The notes: generated from the letters alone by a model not told the origin. DNA of 64,000 bases from Methanococcoides sp. (GCA_021108275.1 JAIORD010000002.1:1-64000); one strand, 5' to 3'; shown: positions 27,240-35,767, counted from the stretch's first letter. Numbers and translations: made by a program.

Positions 27240-29972
27240 GTGTGTGTTTCATTGGGATATGAAAATGCTGATATAGAGTCTGTTTTTGCTGAGGTCGGTA
27301 GTTCCAGATCAGGTCTTTCTGAGACCGATGTGAAAAAAAGGCTAGAGGTATCAGGTTTTAATGAGCTTCAGGAAAAAGCGAGGATAACACCTTTAAAAGT
27401 ACTGTTAAGGCAGTTCACCAATTTTATCGTCTGGGTACTTTTGGCGGCGGCTATGATCTCTCTTATGATAGATGAGGTTGTGAACTTTGGTGTCATCATC
27501 TTCTTAGTTGCTTTCGTTATTGTTCTTGGTTTTGTTCAGGAATATAAAGCTGAAAAGGCCATGGAAGCGCTTAAAAGGATGGTCCAGTCCATAACCCATG
27601 TTGTCAGGGACGGTAACGTGGCAGAGGTCCCTACTCGGGATATCGTTGTGGGGGATGTCCTTGTTCTGGAGACCGGTGATAAGGTCGCAGCGGATGCTTT
27701 TGTTTTTGAGATTATGGGATTGAAAGTTGATGAATCCGCAATCACCGGCGAGAGCTTCTCTATCGAGAAAGGTATTGGAGATCTCATTTTATCGGGTACT
27801 CAGATAGTACGCGGTAAGTGCAAAGCAGTTGTCATGGCTACCGGTATGCAGACCCAGCTGGGTGGTATTGCTTCCATGATACAGGAAGAGGAGGTCCTGA
27901 CCCCCCTTCAGCAAAAGATCAACGAGCTGTCAAAACATTTGGCTATCATTGCCCTTGTTGCTTCTGGTCTCACTTTTGTTCTGGGTTATGCCACAGGCGC
28001 ACCGCTCGAGGAGATGCTTATCATTGCTCTTGCACTGGCAGTGGCTGCTGTTCCTGAAGGACTGCCCCTTACCATGACCATAACGCTTGCTTATGGTATG
28101 AACCGTATGGCAAAACATAATGCTATTGTCAGAAGGATGTTGGGGGTCGAGACCCTGGGTTCCACCACTGTGATATGTACCGATAAGACCGGAACATTGA
28201 CGAAGAACGAGATGACAGTGGAGAAATTATTCGTCAACAGTCAGTTCTTTGATGTGACTGGTACAGGGTACGAGCCTGAAGGTGCCTTTCTAAAAGATGG
28301 TATGGAAGCAGATCTAAATGAGAACAAGGCGCTTGGGACCTTGCTCAAGGGCATATCCTTATGCAATAATGCCTCACTGGTCCAAAGGCACGGGGAATGG
28401 GAAGTTTCAGGTGATCCTACCGAAGTATCACTTATAGTCGCTGCCGCTAAAGCGGGGTTGTGGAAAGATGATCTTGAGGTGGAATATGAGAAGGTACATG
28501 AGAAGGTACATGAGATCATGTTCACTTCTGAAAGAAAGCTCATGACGACCATTCATGAAAGTCCTGAGAGTAGGCTTGCATTTTGCAAAGGGGCTCCTGA
28601 ATTTGTTCTTGACAGATGTGTTTCGATAGAGAGGGACGATGGTGTCCATGATCTGAGCGCTGCGGATGTCAAAGGTATACTTGATGAGAATAATGGGCTT
28701 GCAGGGTCTGCGTATCGTGTACTTGGTGTTTCGTATCGGAAGTTATCTGAAGGTATGGCAGTTGAAGATTCTGAGAAGGACCTTATTTTCTTGGGCCTTG
28801 TGGCCATGATCGATCCTGTGAGGGAAGAGGCTAAGGAATCGATAGCTCTGTGCAAGCGGGCAGGTATAAGGGTCGTGATGATCACAGGCGATAATGAGGA
28901 GACTGCTAAAGCCATAGGGAAAAAGATCGGGCTGGTGGCTGATTATGACGGTTCTCTTGATGGGATGGATGACCGGCTTCATGGTATTATCAAAGATGGT
29001 TCAATTACCGGAAGTGAACTTCTGTCCCTCGATGATGGGGAGTTTGACCAGCTTGTCGAGGGTATCAGTGTCTATGCAAGGGTCATGCCTGAACAGAAGT
29101 TGAGGATAGTGAAGGCATTGCAGAGTAGGGGGCATGTTGTTGCCATGACAGGGGATGGCGTTAATGATGCTCCTGCGCTTAAGAGGGCGGATATCGGGAT
29201 CTCCATGGGGATAAAAGGTACGGATGTTGCTAAAGAGTCCAGTCTTATGATATTACAGGATGACAATTTTGGGACCATCGTGGAGGCTGTGAAACGTGGG
29301 CGTACTATTTATGAGAATATTGAGAAATTCACTACATATCTTGTTTCGAGGAACTTTACCGAGATAATCCTCATTATGCTGGGTATAATCCTTTTAGGGT
29401 TCGACTTTGTTCCCCTTCTTGCATTGCAGATACTGTTCATTAATATGTTCGATGAGGTCATGCCGGCAATAGCGCTTGGACTTGATCCGGTGAGAAATGA
29501 GGTGATGTATGAACCTCCCAGAAGACCGGGAGAGAAGATACTCAATAGGAGAAATCTGATGCTAGTTGTCAGTATAGCTGCTCTTATGGGGGTCGTTTGT
29601 TTCCTTGTGTTCATACTCTCGGACCCGGTCGTTAATCTTGAGAAAGCCCGTACTCTGACGTTTGCAACCATAGTTAGTATGATCCTTTTCATTCCGTTCG
29701 TGTTCAGGTCCTTGACAAGTTCCTTTTTGAGCGTGGGTATCTTTACTAACAAACTTATGCTTGTAGGGGTGGCAAGTACGTTCCTGCTGACCATGGGGGT
29801 GATGTATGTAAGACCCCTTGGGCAGTTGTTTGACCTTGTGCCTTTGAGCTTGACGGATTGGTTCATTCCAATATCTGCTGCTTTTTTGACCATGGTCATG
29901 GCAGAGCTGGTCAAGAAGGTTTTGCCGGTAGATCGGGATGTTCAATGGAATAATTTTAAAAGAGATATTTGA
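27240..29972 (+). CDS. P-type cation-transporting ATPase (Ca2+-ATPase-like)
   Basis: 910 residues with a P2-type layout: N-terminal cation ATPase domain, actuator loop with the TGES motif (AITGESFS), M4 motif PEGLP, phosphorylation site CTDKTGTLT with Asp315, nucleotide-binding domain with KGAPE, hinge TGDGVNDAPALKRADIG and about ten membrane helices. M6 reads NMFDEVMPAIALG, close to the Ca2+-ATPase pattern; ion choice is not certain. The start is GTG at 27240 or TTG at 27252. GGAG overlaps the GTG, which favours the TTG. Confidence 0.9.
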   Translation: MCVSLGYENADIESVFAEVGSSRSGLSETDVKKRLEVSGFNELQEKARITPLKVLLRQFTNFIVWVLLAAAMISLMIDEVVNFGVIIFLVAFVIVLGFVQEYKAEKAMEALKRMVQSITHVVRDGNVAEVPTRDIVVGDVLVLETGDKVAADAFVFEIMGLKVDESAITGESFSIEKGIGDLILSGTQIVRGKCKAVVMATGMQTQLGGIASMIQEEEVLTPLQQKINELSKHLAIIALVASGLTFVLGYATGAPLEEMLIIALALAVAAVPEGLPLTMTITLAYGMNRMAKHNAIVRRMLGVETLGSTTVICTDKTGTLTKNEMTVEKLFVNSQFFDVTGTGYEPEGAFLKDGMEADLNENKALGTLLKGISLCNNASLVQRHGEWEVSGDPTEVSLIVAAAKAGLWKDDLEVEYEKVHEKVHEIMFTSERKLMTTIHESPESRLAFCKGAPEFVLDRCVSIERDDGVHDLSAADVKGILDENNGLAGSAYRVLGVSYRKLSEGMAVEDSEKDLIFLGLVAMIDPVREEAKESIALCKRAGIRVVMITGDNEETAKAIGKKIGLVADYDGSLDGMDDRLHGIIKDGSITGSELLSLDDGEFDQLVEGISVYARVMPEQKLRIVKALQSRGHVVAMTGDGVNDAPALKRADIGISMGIKGTDVAKESSLMILQDDNFGTIVEAVKRGRTIYENIEKFTTYLVSRNFTEIILIMLGIILLGFDFVPLLALQILFINMFDEVMPAIALGLDPVRNEVMYEPPRRPGEKILNRRNLMLVVSIAALMGVVCFLVFILSDPVVNLEKARTLTFATIVSMILFIPFVFRSLTSSFLSVGIFTNKLMLVGVASTFLLTMGVMYVRPLGQLFDLVPLSLTDWFIPISAAFLTMVMAELVKKVLPVDRDVQWNNFKRDI

Positions 29973-30067
29973 ATATAATATAATTGAATTTGTTGTATTC
30001 AGGTGATCAGGATAAATTATATGTGTACGATATATGAGGGTAAAATGAACCTTTGGAGGTATCGGCT

Positions 30068-30154
30068 ATTAAAAAGCGTGATAATTATGGGCGTGACCTT
30101 GTGATCTATAAATGTATTGAATGTGGTAATGAAGAGATGTATACTGACCTGTGA
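30068..30154 (+). CDS. Tiny CxxC protein, start codon ATT or TTG
   Basis: 28 residues from an ATT codon at 30068, reading KKRDNYGRDLVIYKCIECGN after the first residue and ending EEMYTDL. CIECG is one zinc-knuckle half. A perfect GGAGGT (30055-30060) sits seven bases before the ATT. A TTG at 30053 would give 33 residues but overlaps that ribosome-binding site. A strong hairpin terminator follows 20 bases after the stop, which supports a real transcription unit. Composition looks protein-like, but no family is recognised. Confidence 0.5.
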   Translation: MKKRDNYGRDLVIYKCIECGNEEMYTDL

Positions 30155-30174
30155 TGACCTTTAAGAAAAGCAAA

Positions 30175-30196
30175 GACATCCCCTAATTGGGATGTC
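30175..30196 (+). terminator. Hairpin terminator
   Basis: 8-bp perfect stem GACATCCC/GGGATGTC with loop CTAATT, followed by a TG/T-rich run ending TTTTTT. It ends the plus-strand unit with the tiny CxxC gene and faces the KaiC-like gene coming from the other side. Confidence 0.7.
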
Positions 30197-30222
30197 TGTT
30201 GTTGTTATTTTTTCCTGAATTT

Positions 30223-31002
30223 TCAGAATGATGTATACACTTCTTCGTGTGGGTGTATTACAAAACCTTCGGGAGTGATGTCGTATGGGTGGAGTTTCTT
30301 GCTGTGATTTGAACCACGCATCTTGAATATTTCCATGGTTCGTGTGCGGACGTTATCTCGCATGGCGTTATGCAGCACAACGGTACCGTCTGTTACAAAA
30401 GTTTCTACACCGAACCTTGCAGGGCTATTTTCATCTATGATCTCACATGTCATTAGTGAGGTAAGTCCTATTACTTCCAGTGTGGTGCTAAGTTTTAGCA
30501 GTTCCACACGTATCTTTGCAGGGTCATGGAGATAGAAGCTGATCGAGGTCGTGGAATCGATAAGGGCTCTTTTGGCGTTGATCTCTTCCTGTGTTGCGAT
30601 GATCTGGTCCATCATTGAACGTGTGTCGAATGGTCTGACATCGACATATTTTTCCTGTGATGGGATTCCAATCTTGGTAGAACATGCATCGATGATAACG
30701 AGCTTTCCTTCGTCTTCGAGGGCTTGAAGGTCCCACCCGAATTTCATTACGTTCTCACGTATCTGCTCTGGTCTTTCTTCGGTTGCAACGATTATACCGT
30801 TCTCGCCGTATTTTGTTATACCATTATATATGTACTGCACAGAAAAATTAGTTTTTCCGGCTCCTGAGGTGCCTGATATAAGGTATGTGCGGTCACGAAT
30901 TATTCCGCCTCCGCATAGTTCATCAAATCCGGGAATCCCGGTCTTGACCCTATTAATTTCGTCTTCCATTGAGATCTCTTCAGAATCTGAACCTTCGAAC
31001 AT
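30223..31002 (-). CDS. KaiC-like RecA-fold ATPase, single domain
   Basis: 259 residues. Walker A GTSGAGKT at residues 44-51, preceded by the KaiC hallmark TGIPGFDELCGGGI. A Walker B-like hydrophobic strand ends at ALIDSTTSIS. The C-terminus contains FKMRGSNHSKKLHPYDIT, typical of KaiC-family archaeal proteins. Single-domain members occur in many copies in euryarchaea, often with signalling proteins. The physiological role is unknown. It is monocistronic, upstream of the TnpB element on the opposite strand. Confidence 0.88.
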   Translation of the reverse strand: MFEGSDSEEISMEDEINRVKTGIPGFDELCGGGIIRDRTYLISGTSGAGKTNFSVQYIYNGITKYGENGIIVATEERPEQIRENVMKFGWDLQALEDEGKLVIIDACSTKIGIPSQEKYVDVRPFDTRSMMDQIIATQEEINAKRALIDSTTSISFYLHDPAKIRVELLKLSTTLEVIGLTSLMTCEIIDENSPARFGVETFVTDGTVVLHNAMRDNVRTRTMEIFKMRGSNHSKKLHPYDITPEGFVIHPHEEVYTSF

Positions 31003-31275
31003 TTATCTTTTCACTCCTCGCCTTATATAATGTACACGTTGCTTTGAAGCTGGTATGCCAAACGCATATTTTAAACAATTATAGGTAAATAACACATATA
31101 TGATGTTAAATAGGGTTTTCTACTTTATTTATAATATACATGAAGCACATATAAATTTATCTTTTAAAGCAGAAGACCTCCCTTCCGTAAGGTGGGGGAT
31201 GAATGCGTACTGACAACATAATAACCATTGTTTAACACAAATTATATATGAAGTTAAAAACACATGGGAATGTGT

Positions 31276-32388
31276 ATGTTAAAAGCCTACAAATATAGAT
31301 TGTATCCAAACAAAGAACAAGAAGAGAAGTTCTTACAACATATTGGTGCAGGTAGATTCATCTATAATTGGGCTTTAGAAAACAAAATTAAATCTTATGA
31401 AACGGAAGGTAAATCAGTATCAAGATTCACATTGAATAAAATGATAACTGAATTAAAGGTGGAACATGAATGGTTGAAGAATATAAATTCTCAATCGTTA
31501 CAAGGGGCTACACTTAATCTTGATAATGCATTTACAAAGTTTTTTAGAGAAAAAACAGGTTTTCCTAAATTTAAATCAAAAAAGAACCCTGTACAATCGT
31601 TTTCCGTACCACAATTCTATAAAGTGGATTTTGATAATGATAAAATCAAATTACCTAAAATCGGTTGGGTAAAAACAAAACTGCATCGTAGATTTGAAGG
31701 TAAAGGAAAAACTGCAACAGTGTCAAAAACATCTACTGGGAAATACTATATTAGTATTCTAGTAGACAATGAAAAAGAAATTCCTGAAAAGCAATCATTT
31801 GATGGAAATACTACTATTGGGGTTGATGTTGGGATTAAAGATTTTGCTATCATTTCAAATGGTGAAAAAATCAATAATCCGAAAAATTTGAAAAATTCAA
31901 TGAAACGGCTGAAGGTTTTGCATAAAAGATTGTCCAGAAAACAAAAAGGTTCTAAAAGTAGACAAAAAGCAAAGTTGTCATTATCAAAACTCCATGAGAA
32001 AGTTAGTAACCAGAGAAATGATTTCCAACATAAACTTTCTTCTAAACTAATCAGCGAGAACCAAGCTATAGCGTTGGAAACATTGAATGTTGAAGGGATG
32101 ATGAAAAACCACTCTCTTGCTCAACATATTGCAGATGCTTCGTGGAGTTCATTCATGGAAAAATTAGAATATAAAGCAGAATGGTATGGAAAGACCATTT
32201 TGCGTATCGGACAATTTGCCCCATCTACCAAGATATGTAATGCTTGTGGATATTATAATAAAGATATTACACTTGCAGATCGGAAATGGGGTTGTCCAGA
32301 GTGCAAAATAGAACACGATAGAGACATTAATGCCGCTATTAACATTAAGAAGTTTGCACTTGACAGACAGAACTTAATTGGAATTTAA
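31276..32388 (+). CDS. tnpB: TnpB RNA-guided nuclease (IS605 OrfB family)
   Basis: 370 residues from ATG 31276; an ATG at 31264 would add four. The N-terminal wedge/REC part opens KAYKYRLYPN. The split RuvC domain has all three acidic residues: Asp184 in GVDVGIKDF, Glu268 in ALETLNVEG and Asp350 in HDRDINAA. A zinc ribbon with CNACG and CPEC lies between the last two. TnpB proteins use an RNA from the element's right end to cleave DNA next to a transposon-associated motif, which helps retain the element. All catalytic residues are present, so it could be active. Confidence 0.95.
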   Translation: MLKAYKYRLYPNKEQEEKFLQHIGAGRFIYNWALENKIKSYETEGKSVSRFTLNKMITELKVEHEWLKNINSQSLQGATLNLDNAFTKFFREKTGFPKFKSKKNPVQSFSVPQFYKVDFDNDKIKLPKIGWVKTKLHRRFEGKGKTATVSKTSTGKYYISILVDNEKEIPEKQSFDGNTTIGVDVGIKDFAIISNGEKINNPKNLKNSMKRLKVLHKRLSRKQKGSKSRQKAKLSLSKLHEKVSNQRNDFQHKLSSKLISENQAIALETLNVEGMMKNHSLAQHIADASWSSFMEKLEYKAEWYGKTILRIGQFAPSTKICNACGYYNKDITLADRKWGCPECKIEHDRDINAAINIKKFALDRQNLIGI

Positions 32389-32389
32389 G

Positions 32390-32495
32390 CACCTTCGGAA
32401 CGAGGGGAAGGGCCTGTGGACTTGTGAACGATGGTTCAAGGAATGAAACAGGAAGCTTATGCGTAAGCGTGAAGTAGTTCACTGAAGGTGGCTTA
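32390..32495 (+). ncRNA. Probable reRNA/omega-RNA region at the TnpB element right end
   Basis: Directly after the tnpB stop lie three consecutive hairpins: GAAC/GTTC (flanked by CTT/AAG), GCTTA/TAAGC with loop TGCG, and GTGAA/TTCAC with loop GTAG. In studied IS605-group elements the guide RNA is processed from the tnpB 3' end and right end, with the guide taken from flanking DNA. Here the guide would begin near TTAATATCGATTGG (about 32493 onward). The limits are approximate. Confidence 0.45.
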
Positions 32496-32499
32496 ATAT

Positions 32500-32859
32500 C
32501 GATTGGCTTTAAATGGAATTATATGGGCTATGTGTAATAAATCGACAATTTACGAACCCAAATGGGCCATATTATACCCTTTTATATCAATTTGGCATGT
32601 TTTTATTCGACATTTACCGTAATTTGCTTCGATATTTACTAATGCCTCGCTATAAATCTGTTAAATGAGACCACAAAAGATTTAATAGGCAATTCTCTTA
32701 TAAGACAGATGTAATCCAATATGACGGGATTCAGAGGGTGATGATGACTCTTTCGGCAATGAACGTATTTGTGCATTGTTTGAAAGAATGATACTCGGTA
32801 ATTCGTTTATCTTGATTCTAACTCACTAACTTATATATATTAAATAATGGAGGAAAATA
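32500..32859. other. Long intergenic region ahead of the S-layer gene
   Basis: About 360 bases with no credible coding frame. It holds several TATA-like stretches (for example GCTATAAATC near 32649 and TTATATATATT near 32829) and GGAGG at about 32849-32853 before the S-layer ATG. It is probably a strong promoter with a long leader for a highly expressed surface protein; the transcription start cannot be fixed by eye. Confidence 0.4.
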
Positions 32860-34848
32860 ATGAAAAGCTTTATAGCAATCTTAATGGCTGCTTTAATGGT
32901 ACTGAGCTTTGTTTCAGTAGCAAGCGCAGCAGACTCAGTTGAGATTCGCAGTCCTGTATTTAACGGTACAGACTTTAGCGATATTAGCAGAGATACAATT
33001 AACTTCACTGACTTTGCAGGATTCTTCTTTGACCTTGATGATGGAATCGGTTCAGAGCAGATCACAATTAAGACCACAGGTGCAACCCGCACAATGGCAA
33101 AAAATGACCTCGTTTACACCACAGACATCAAGCAGGTCAACTATACATACGATGGATGGGATGGAGAGCAATTCGAAAAGATGGGCTTCCTTGCAGAAGA
33201 ATACGTTCCAGTTAACAGTGACCCTGCAATCCTTTCCAAGTTGATCCTTGACGACGATGAGAAATACTCCATGCGTGTCGGTCAGACACTCGATCTCGGT
33301 GAGGGCTTTGCACTCACACCAAAGCAGATCGATGTTGACGGTGACAAGGTATGGCTCGAGCTCACAAAGGACGGCGTATTCCTTGATGATGATGTTTACG
33401 ATGCAACTTCTGCTGACAACCTCGATAACAAATCCTGGGACTACGAAGCAGATGACATTGGTGGCGAAGATGATGTTGTTATTCTGAGAGTACACGTCAA
33501 CGAAGTATTCCAGGGACAGGTAGACAGCCTTGCAATCGTTGAAGGTATCTGGCTCATGTCAGATGAAGTAATCGAGATCGAGAACGAGGACTCATTCGGT
33601 GACCTTGAAGTAACAAGCGTAACTACAGGTGATGCAGGACCAGGTCTTACACTCGAGAACGAGGACACCACTATCACACTCAGCGAAGATAGCACAGTCG
33701 ACATTTCTGAGACCCTGAAGATCCAGGTAGCTGACAGCGATGATCTCCGTTTCTTCTTCTTCGAAGAGATCACAGAACCAGGCACCTATGAGATCAGAGG
33801 AACTGTTGTTGAAGGAGACGCTACACACATGTGGAATGAAGCTTCCTTCGCAGGTTTCTTCTACGACATCGATGACGATATAGCTTCCGAAAAGCTGGAA
33901 ATCACCAACACAGGCAGAGCAGTTGCTAAGAATGCAGTTGTTTACACCACAGACATCCAGAATGTCGCTTACACCTACGCAGGTTGGGCAGATTCCGGTG
34001 AGAAATTTGAAAAGATCGGCTTCCTTGCAGAGGAATACGTTCCAGTTAACAGTGACCCTGCAATCCTTTCCAAGTTGATCCTTGACGACGATGAGAAATA
34101 CTCCATGCGTGTCGGTCAGACACTCGATCTCGGTGAGGGCTTTGCACTCACACCAAAGCAGATCGATGTTGACGGTGACAAGGTATGGCTCGAGCTCACA
34201 AAGGACGGCGTATTCCTTGATGATGATGTTTACGATGCAACTTCTGCTGACAACCTCGATAACAAATCCTGGGACTACGAAGCAGATGACATTGGTGGCG
34301 AAGATGATGTTGTTATTCTGAGAGTACACGTCAACGAAGTATTCCAGGGACAGGTAGACAGCCTTGCAATCGTTGAAGGTATCTGGCTCATGTCAGATGA
34401 AGTAATCGAGATCGAGAACGAGGACTCATTCGGTGACCTTGAAGTAACAAGCGTAACTACAGGTGATGCAGGACCAGGTCTTACACTCGAGAACGAGGAC
34501 ACCGCTATCACACTCAACAAAGATGACACAGTCGATCTTACAGACACCATGAAGATCAAGGTGGCTGACAGTGATACAGTAAGGTTCTATCCATTCGTTG
34601 AAGTGACAATCGATGGCGAAGTTGACGAGACAGTTGACGAGACAGTTGACGAGACAGTTGACGAGACAGTTGACGAGACAGTCGATGAGACCGTTAACGA
34701 GACCGTTGACGAGACCGTTGATGAGACAGTTGACGAGACAGTTGACGAGACAGTTGACGAAGAGACTCCAGATGAGACTCCAGGCTTTGAAGCAGTATTC
34801 GCAATTGCAGGTCTCCTTGCAGTAGCATACTTCGTAAGAAGGAACTAA
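32860..34848 (+). CDS. S-layer protein with duplicated domain and PGF-CTERM anchor
   Basis: 662 residues. Signal peptide about 1-24 (cleaved after SVASA). Two tandem copies of the Methanosarcinales S-layer duplication domain (DUF1608 type) cover about 30-300 and 310-580; each contains FAGFFF/YD, VYTTDI and FLAEEYVPVNSDP. About 157 residues are identical between the copies. An acidic VDET repeat stalk follows (about 588-635). The C-terminus TPGFEAVFAIAGLLAV plus RR is a PGF-CTERM sorting signal, processed by archaeosortase A and joined to lipid. This is the likely major surface-layer protein. Expression is probably high; codon use is strongly biased. Confidence 0.95.
   Translation: MKSFIAILMAALMVLSFVSVASAADSVEIRSPVFNGTDFSDISRDTINFTDFAGFFFDLDDGIGSEQITIKTTGATRTMAKNDLVYTTDIKQVNYTYDGWDGEQFEKMGFLAEEYVPVNSDPAILSKLILDDDEKYSMRVGQTLDLGEGFALTPKQIDVDGDKVWLELTKDGVFLDDDVYDATSADNLDNKSWDYEADDIGGEDDVVILRVHVNEVFQGQVDSLAIVEGIWLMSDEVIEIENEDSFGDLEVTSVTTGDAGPGLTLENEDTTITLSEDSTVDISETLKIQVADSDDLRFFFFEEITEPGTYEIRGTVVEGDATHMWNEASFAGFFYDIDDDIASEKLEITNTGRAVAKNAVVYTTDIQNVAYTYAGWADSGEKFEKIGFLAEEYVPVNSDPAILSKLILDDDEKYSMRVGQTLDLGEGFALTPKQIDVDGDKVWLELTKDGVFLDDDVYDATSADNLDNKSWDYEADDIGGEDDVVILRVHVNEVFQGQVDSLAIVEGIWLMSDEVIEIENEDSFGDLEVTSVTTGDAGPGLTLENEDTAITLNKDDTVDLTDTMKIKVADSDTVRFYPFVEVTIDGEVDETVDETVDETVDETVDETVDETVNETVDETVDETVDETVDETVDEETPDETPGFEAVFAIAGLLAVAYFVRRN
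33199..33669 (+). repeat. 471-bp perfect direct repeat, copy 1 (in S-layer gene)
   Basis: Base-for-base identical with 34033-34503 (offset 834 bases, 278 codons), silent positions included. Single mismatches bound it on both sides (33198 A versus 34032 G; 33670 A versus 34504 G). Confidence 0.95.
34033..34503 (+). repeat. 471-bp perfect direct repeat, copy 2 (in S-layer gene)
   Basis: Second copy of the repeat at 33199-33669, inside the second S-layer domain. The parts of the two domains outside the repeat have diverged clearly. Confidence 0.95.
34621..34764 (+). repeat. 12-bp tandem repeat coding VDET stalk
   Basis: Eleven full units of GTTGACGAGACA or close variants, plus a degenerate twelfth, encode [VDET]n with one VNET. 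Five units in a row at 34621-34680 are identical. It forms an acidic, Thr-rich stalk next to the membrane anchor, and Thr may be O-glycosylated. Confidence 0.95.
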
Positions 34849-34860
34849 TTTTCTAAAATC

Positions 34861-34884
34861 TAAGAAGGGTGAAAATCCTTCTTA
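34861..34884 (+). terminator. Terminator after the S-layer gene
   Basis: 8-bp stem TAAGAAGG/CCTTCTTA with loop GTGAAAAT, followed by a strong T-run (about 34887-34899). Confidence 0.75.
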
Positions 34885-34972
34885 ACTTTTCTTTTTTTTG
34901 ACACGTTTGTCGATAATTTAAAATACCAATAGTCTTATTGTTATCTCATTATTAGACAGTGAGGTCTTTAAG

Positions 34973-35518
34973 ATGAATATGAAACTATTAATTATACCTT
35001 TTATCGCATTGCTTCTTGTAGCAGTGTCTGGTTGCACGGATCCGGCAGAACCAACCGATCCTACAGTTGAAACCCCTGACCTGAGCGTCGATGGGGTAGT
35101 TTTGAAAACAGTTCCTGAAGGATTCGAGTATCTTGGTGTACATGCCATTGAGGTCGATACTGTAAAAACAAGTTACGCTGATGTAGAAGGTATTGTAAAT
35201 GCATCTGAAGGTATCTACAACCTTGATTCAATAGATTATTTTATTATTGCAATTGAGATGGAGTCCAGTGCAGCTGCAGAAGAATTTATTACTCAGTATA
35301 AGGCAGGTTTCCCACCTCTTGCAGTGGGTGAGAGATTCACAGATGCATCTTTTAACGAACATGATGCTACACTTGTAATGAAGTACATAATCGCAGGTGG
35401 AGAACAGGTGCCAAGGTATCACTATGTCTGGAGCAACGAGAATTTCGTTTTCCTTGTAAAGGGCAATATTGATGATGCTGAAGTTGTATTGGATCTTGCA
35501 AAAGCAACCGGATTTTGA
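34973..35518 (+). CDS. Small secreted lipoprotein
   Basis: 181 residues. The signal peptide ends in lipobox VSGC, with lipid-bearing Cys21. A Pro/Thr-rich acidic linker (about 22-40) leads to a compact alpha/beta domain of about 140 residues without a recognised family. ATG 34973 follows GAGGT. It has its own terminator, whose stem overlaps the stop codon. Placement next to the S-layer gene suggests a cell-surface role only in a general sense. Confidence 0.8.
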   Translation: MNMKLLIIPFIALLLVAVSGCTDPAEPTDPTVETPDLSVDGVVLKTVPEGFEYLGVHAIEVDTVKTSYADVEGIVNASEGIYNLDSIDYFIIAIEMESSAAAEEFITQYKAGFPPLAVGERFTDASFNEHDATLVMKYIIAGGEQVPRYHYVWSNENFVFLVKGNIDDAEVVLDLAKATGF

Positions 35519-35525
35519 TCCGGTT
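35506..35525 (+). terminator. Terminator overlapping the lipoprotein stop
   Basis: 8-bp perfect stem AACCGGAT/ATCCGGTT with loop TTTG, followed by CTTTTT. The stop codon TGA lies in the stem-loop. Confidence 0.7.
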
Positions 35526-35601
35526 ACCTTTTTAATATCTACAAAATAAGCTATTCAATCGATATGCTTTAATAATACTATGTCCATGTAGGTGCTGCAA
35601 T

Positions 35602-35711
35602 GCCCGGGTAGCCTAGTTGGTTGGGGCGCCAGACTCATAGGGAATATTTAACCGTGCGTCCAAATCTCCTGAGAAATCTGGAGGTCGCGTGTTCGAGTCA
35701 CGCTCCGGGCA
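35602..35711 (+). tRNA. tRNA-Met(CAT), elongator type, with 36-base intron
   Basis: Acceptor GCCCGGG/TCCGGGC (35602-35608 with 35704-35710), discriminator A 35711, D-stem GCC/GGC, anticodon stem CCAGA/TCTGG (35629-35633 with 35677-35681), T-arm GCGTG-TTCGAGT-CACGC. The intron (35640-35675) lies one base 3' of the anticodon. The splice site is a textbook bulge-helix-bulge: bulge TAG, 4-bp helix CTCA/TGAG, bulge AAA. The spliced loop is CTCATAA with anticodon CAT. G1-C72 and the CCAGA stem, without three G-C pairs, indicate elongator Met. CCA is not encoded. Confidence 0.95.
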
Positions 35712-35767
35712 CTTTGCCTTTCTTATTTTTTTAAGATATGTGCCCATATCTTTACCTTGATGATAAA

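Larger units (their letters stand above)
31170..32495 (+). mobile_element. IS200/IS605-group element with TnpB only (IS1341-like)
   Basis: About 1.3 kb with an intact tnpB and no tnpA transposase. The left end carries an imperfect hairpin (31177-31196: CCTCCCTT/AAGGTGGG with loop CCGT). The right end carries three small hairpins in a row (32421-32440, 32455-32468, 32469-32482). Exact ends and target tetranucleotide cannot be fixed without other copies. The element is clearly more AT-rich, with AAA/GAA-heavy codons, than the neighbouring core genes, which fits acquisition. Mobilisation would need a TnpA encoded elsewhere. Confidence 0.8.

Noticed and set aside
29309-29914. Minus-strand frame of 201 codons opposite the P-type ATPase
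   Set aside because: Covers transmembrane coding DNA of a convincing ATPase; Ser/Thr/Arg-rich shadow.
33592-34329. Minus-strand frame of 245 codons opposite the S-layer gene
   Set aside because: Appears twice because of the 471-bp repeat; no ribosome-binding site; shadow of strongly biased codons.
34621-34764. CRISPR-like short repeats
   Set aside because: Contiguous 12-bp units without spacers, in frame inside the S-layer gene.
35602-35711. Initiator tRNA-Met or tRNA-Ile2 reading of the CAT tRNA
   Set aside because: Lacks the three G-C pairs of the initiator anticodon stem, has G1-C72, and resembles intron-bearing archaeal elongator Met; Ile2 remains a minor possibility.
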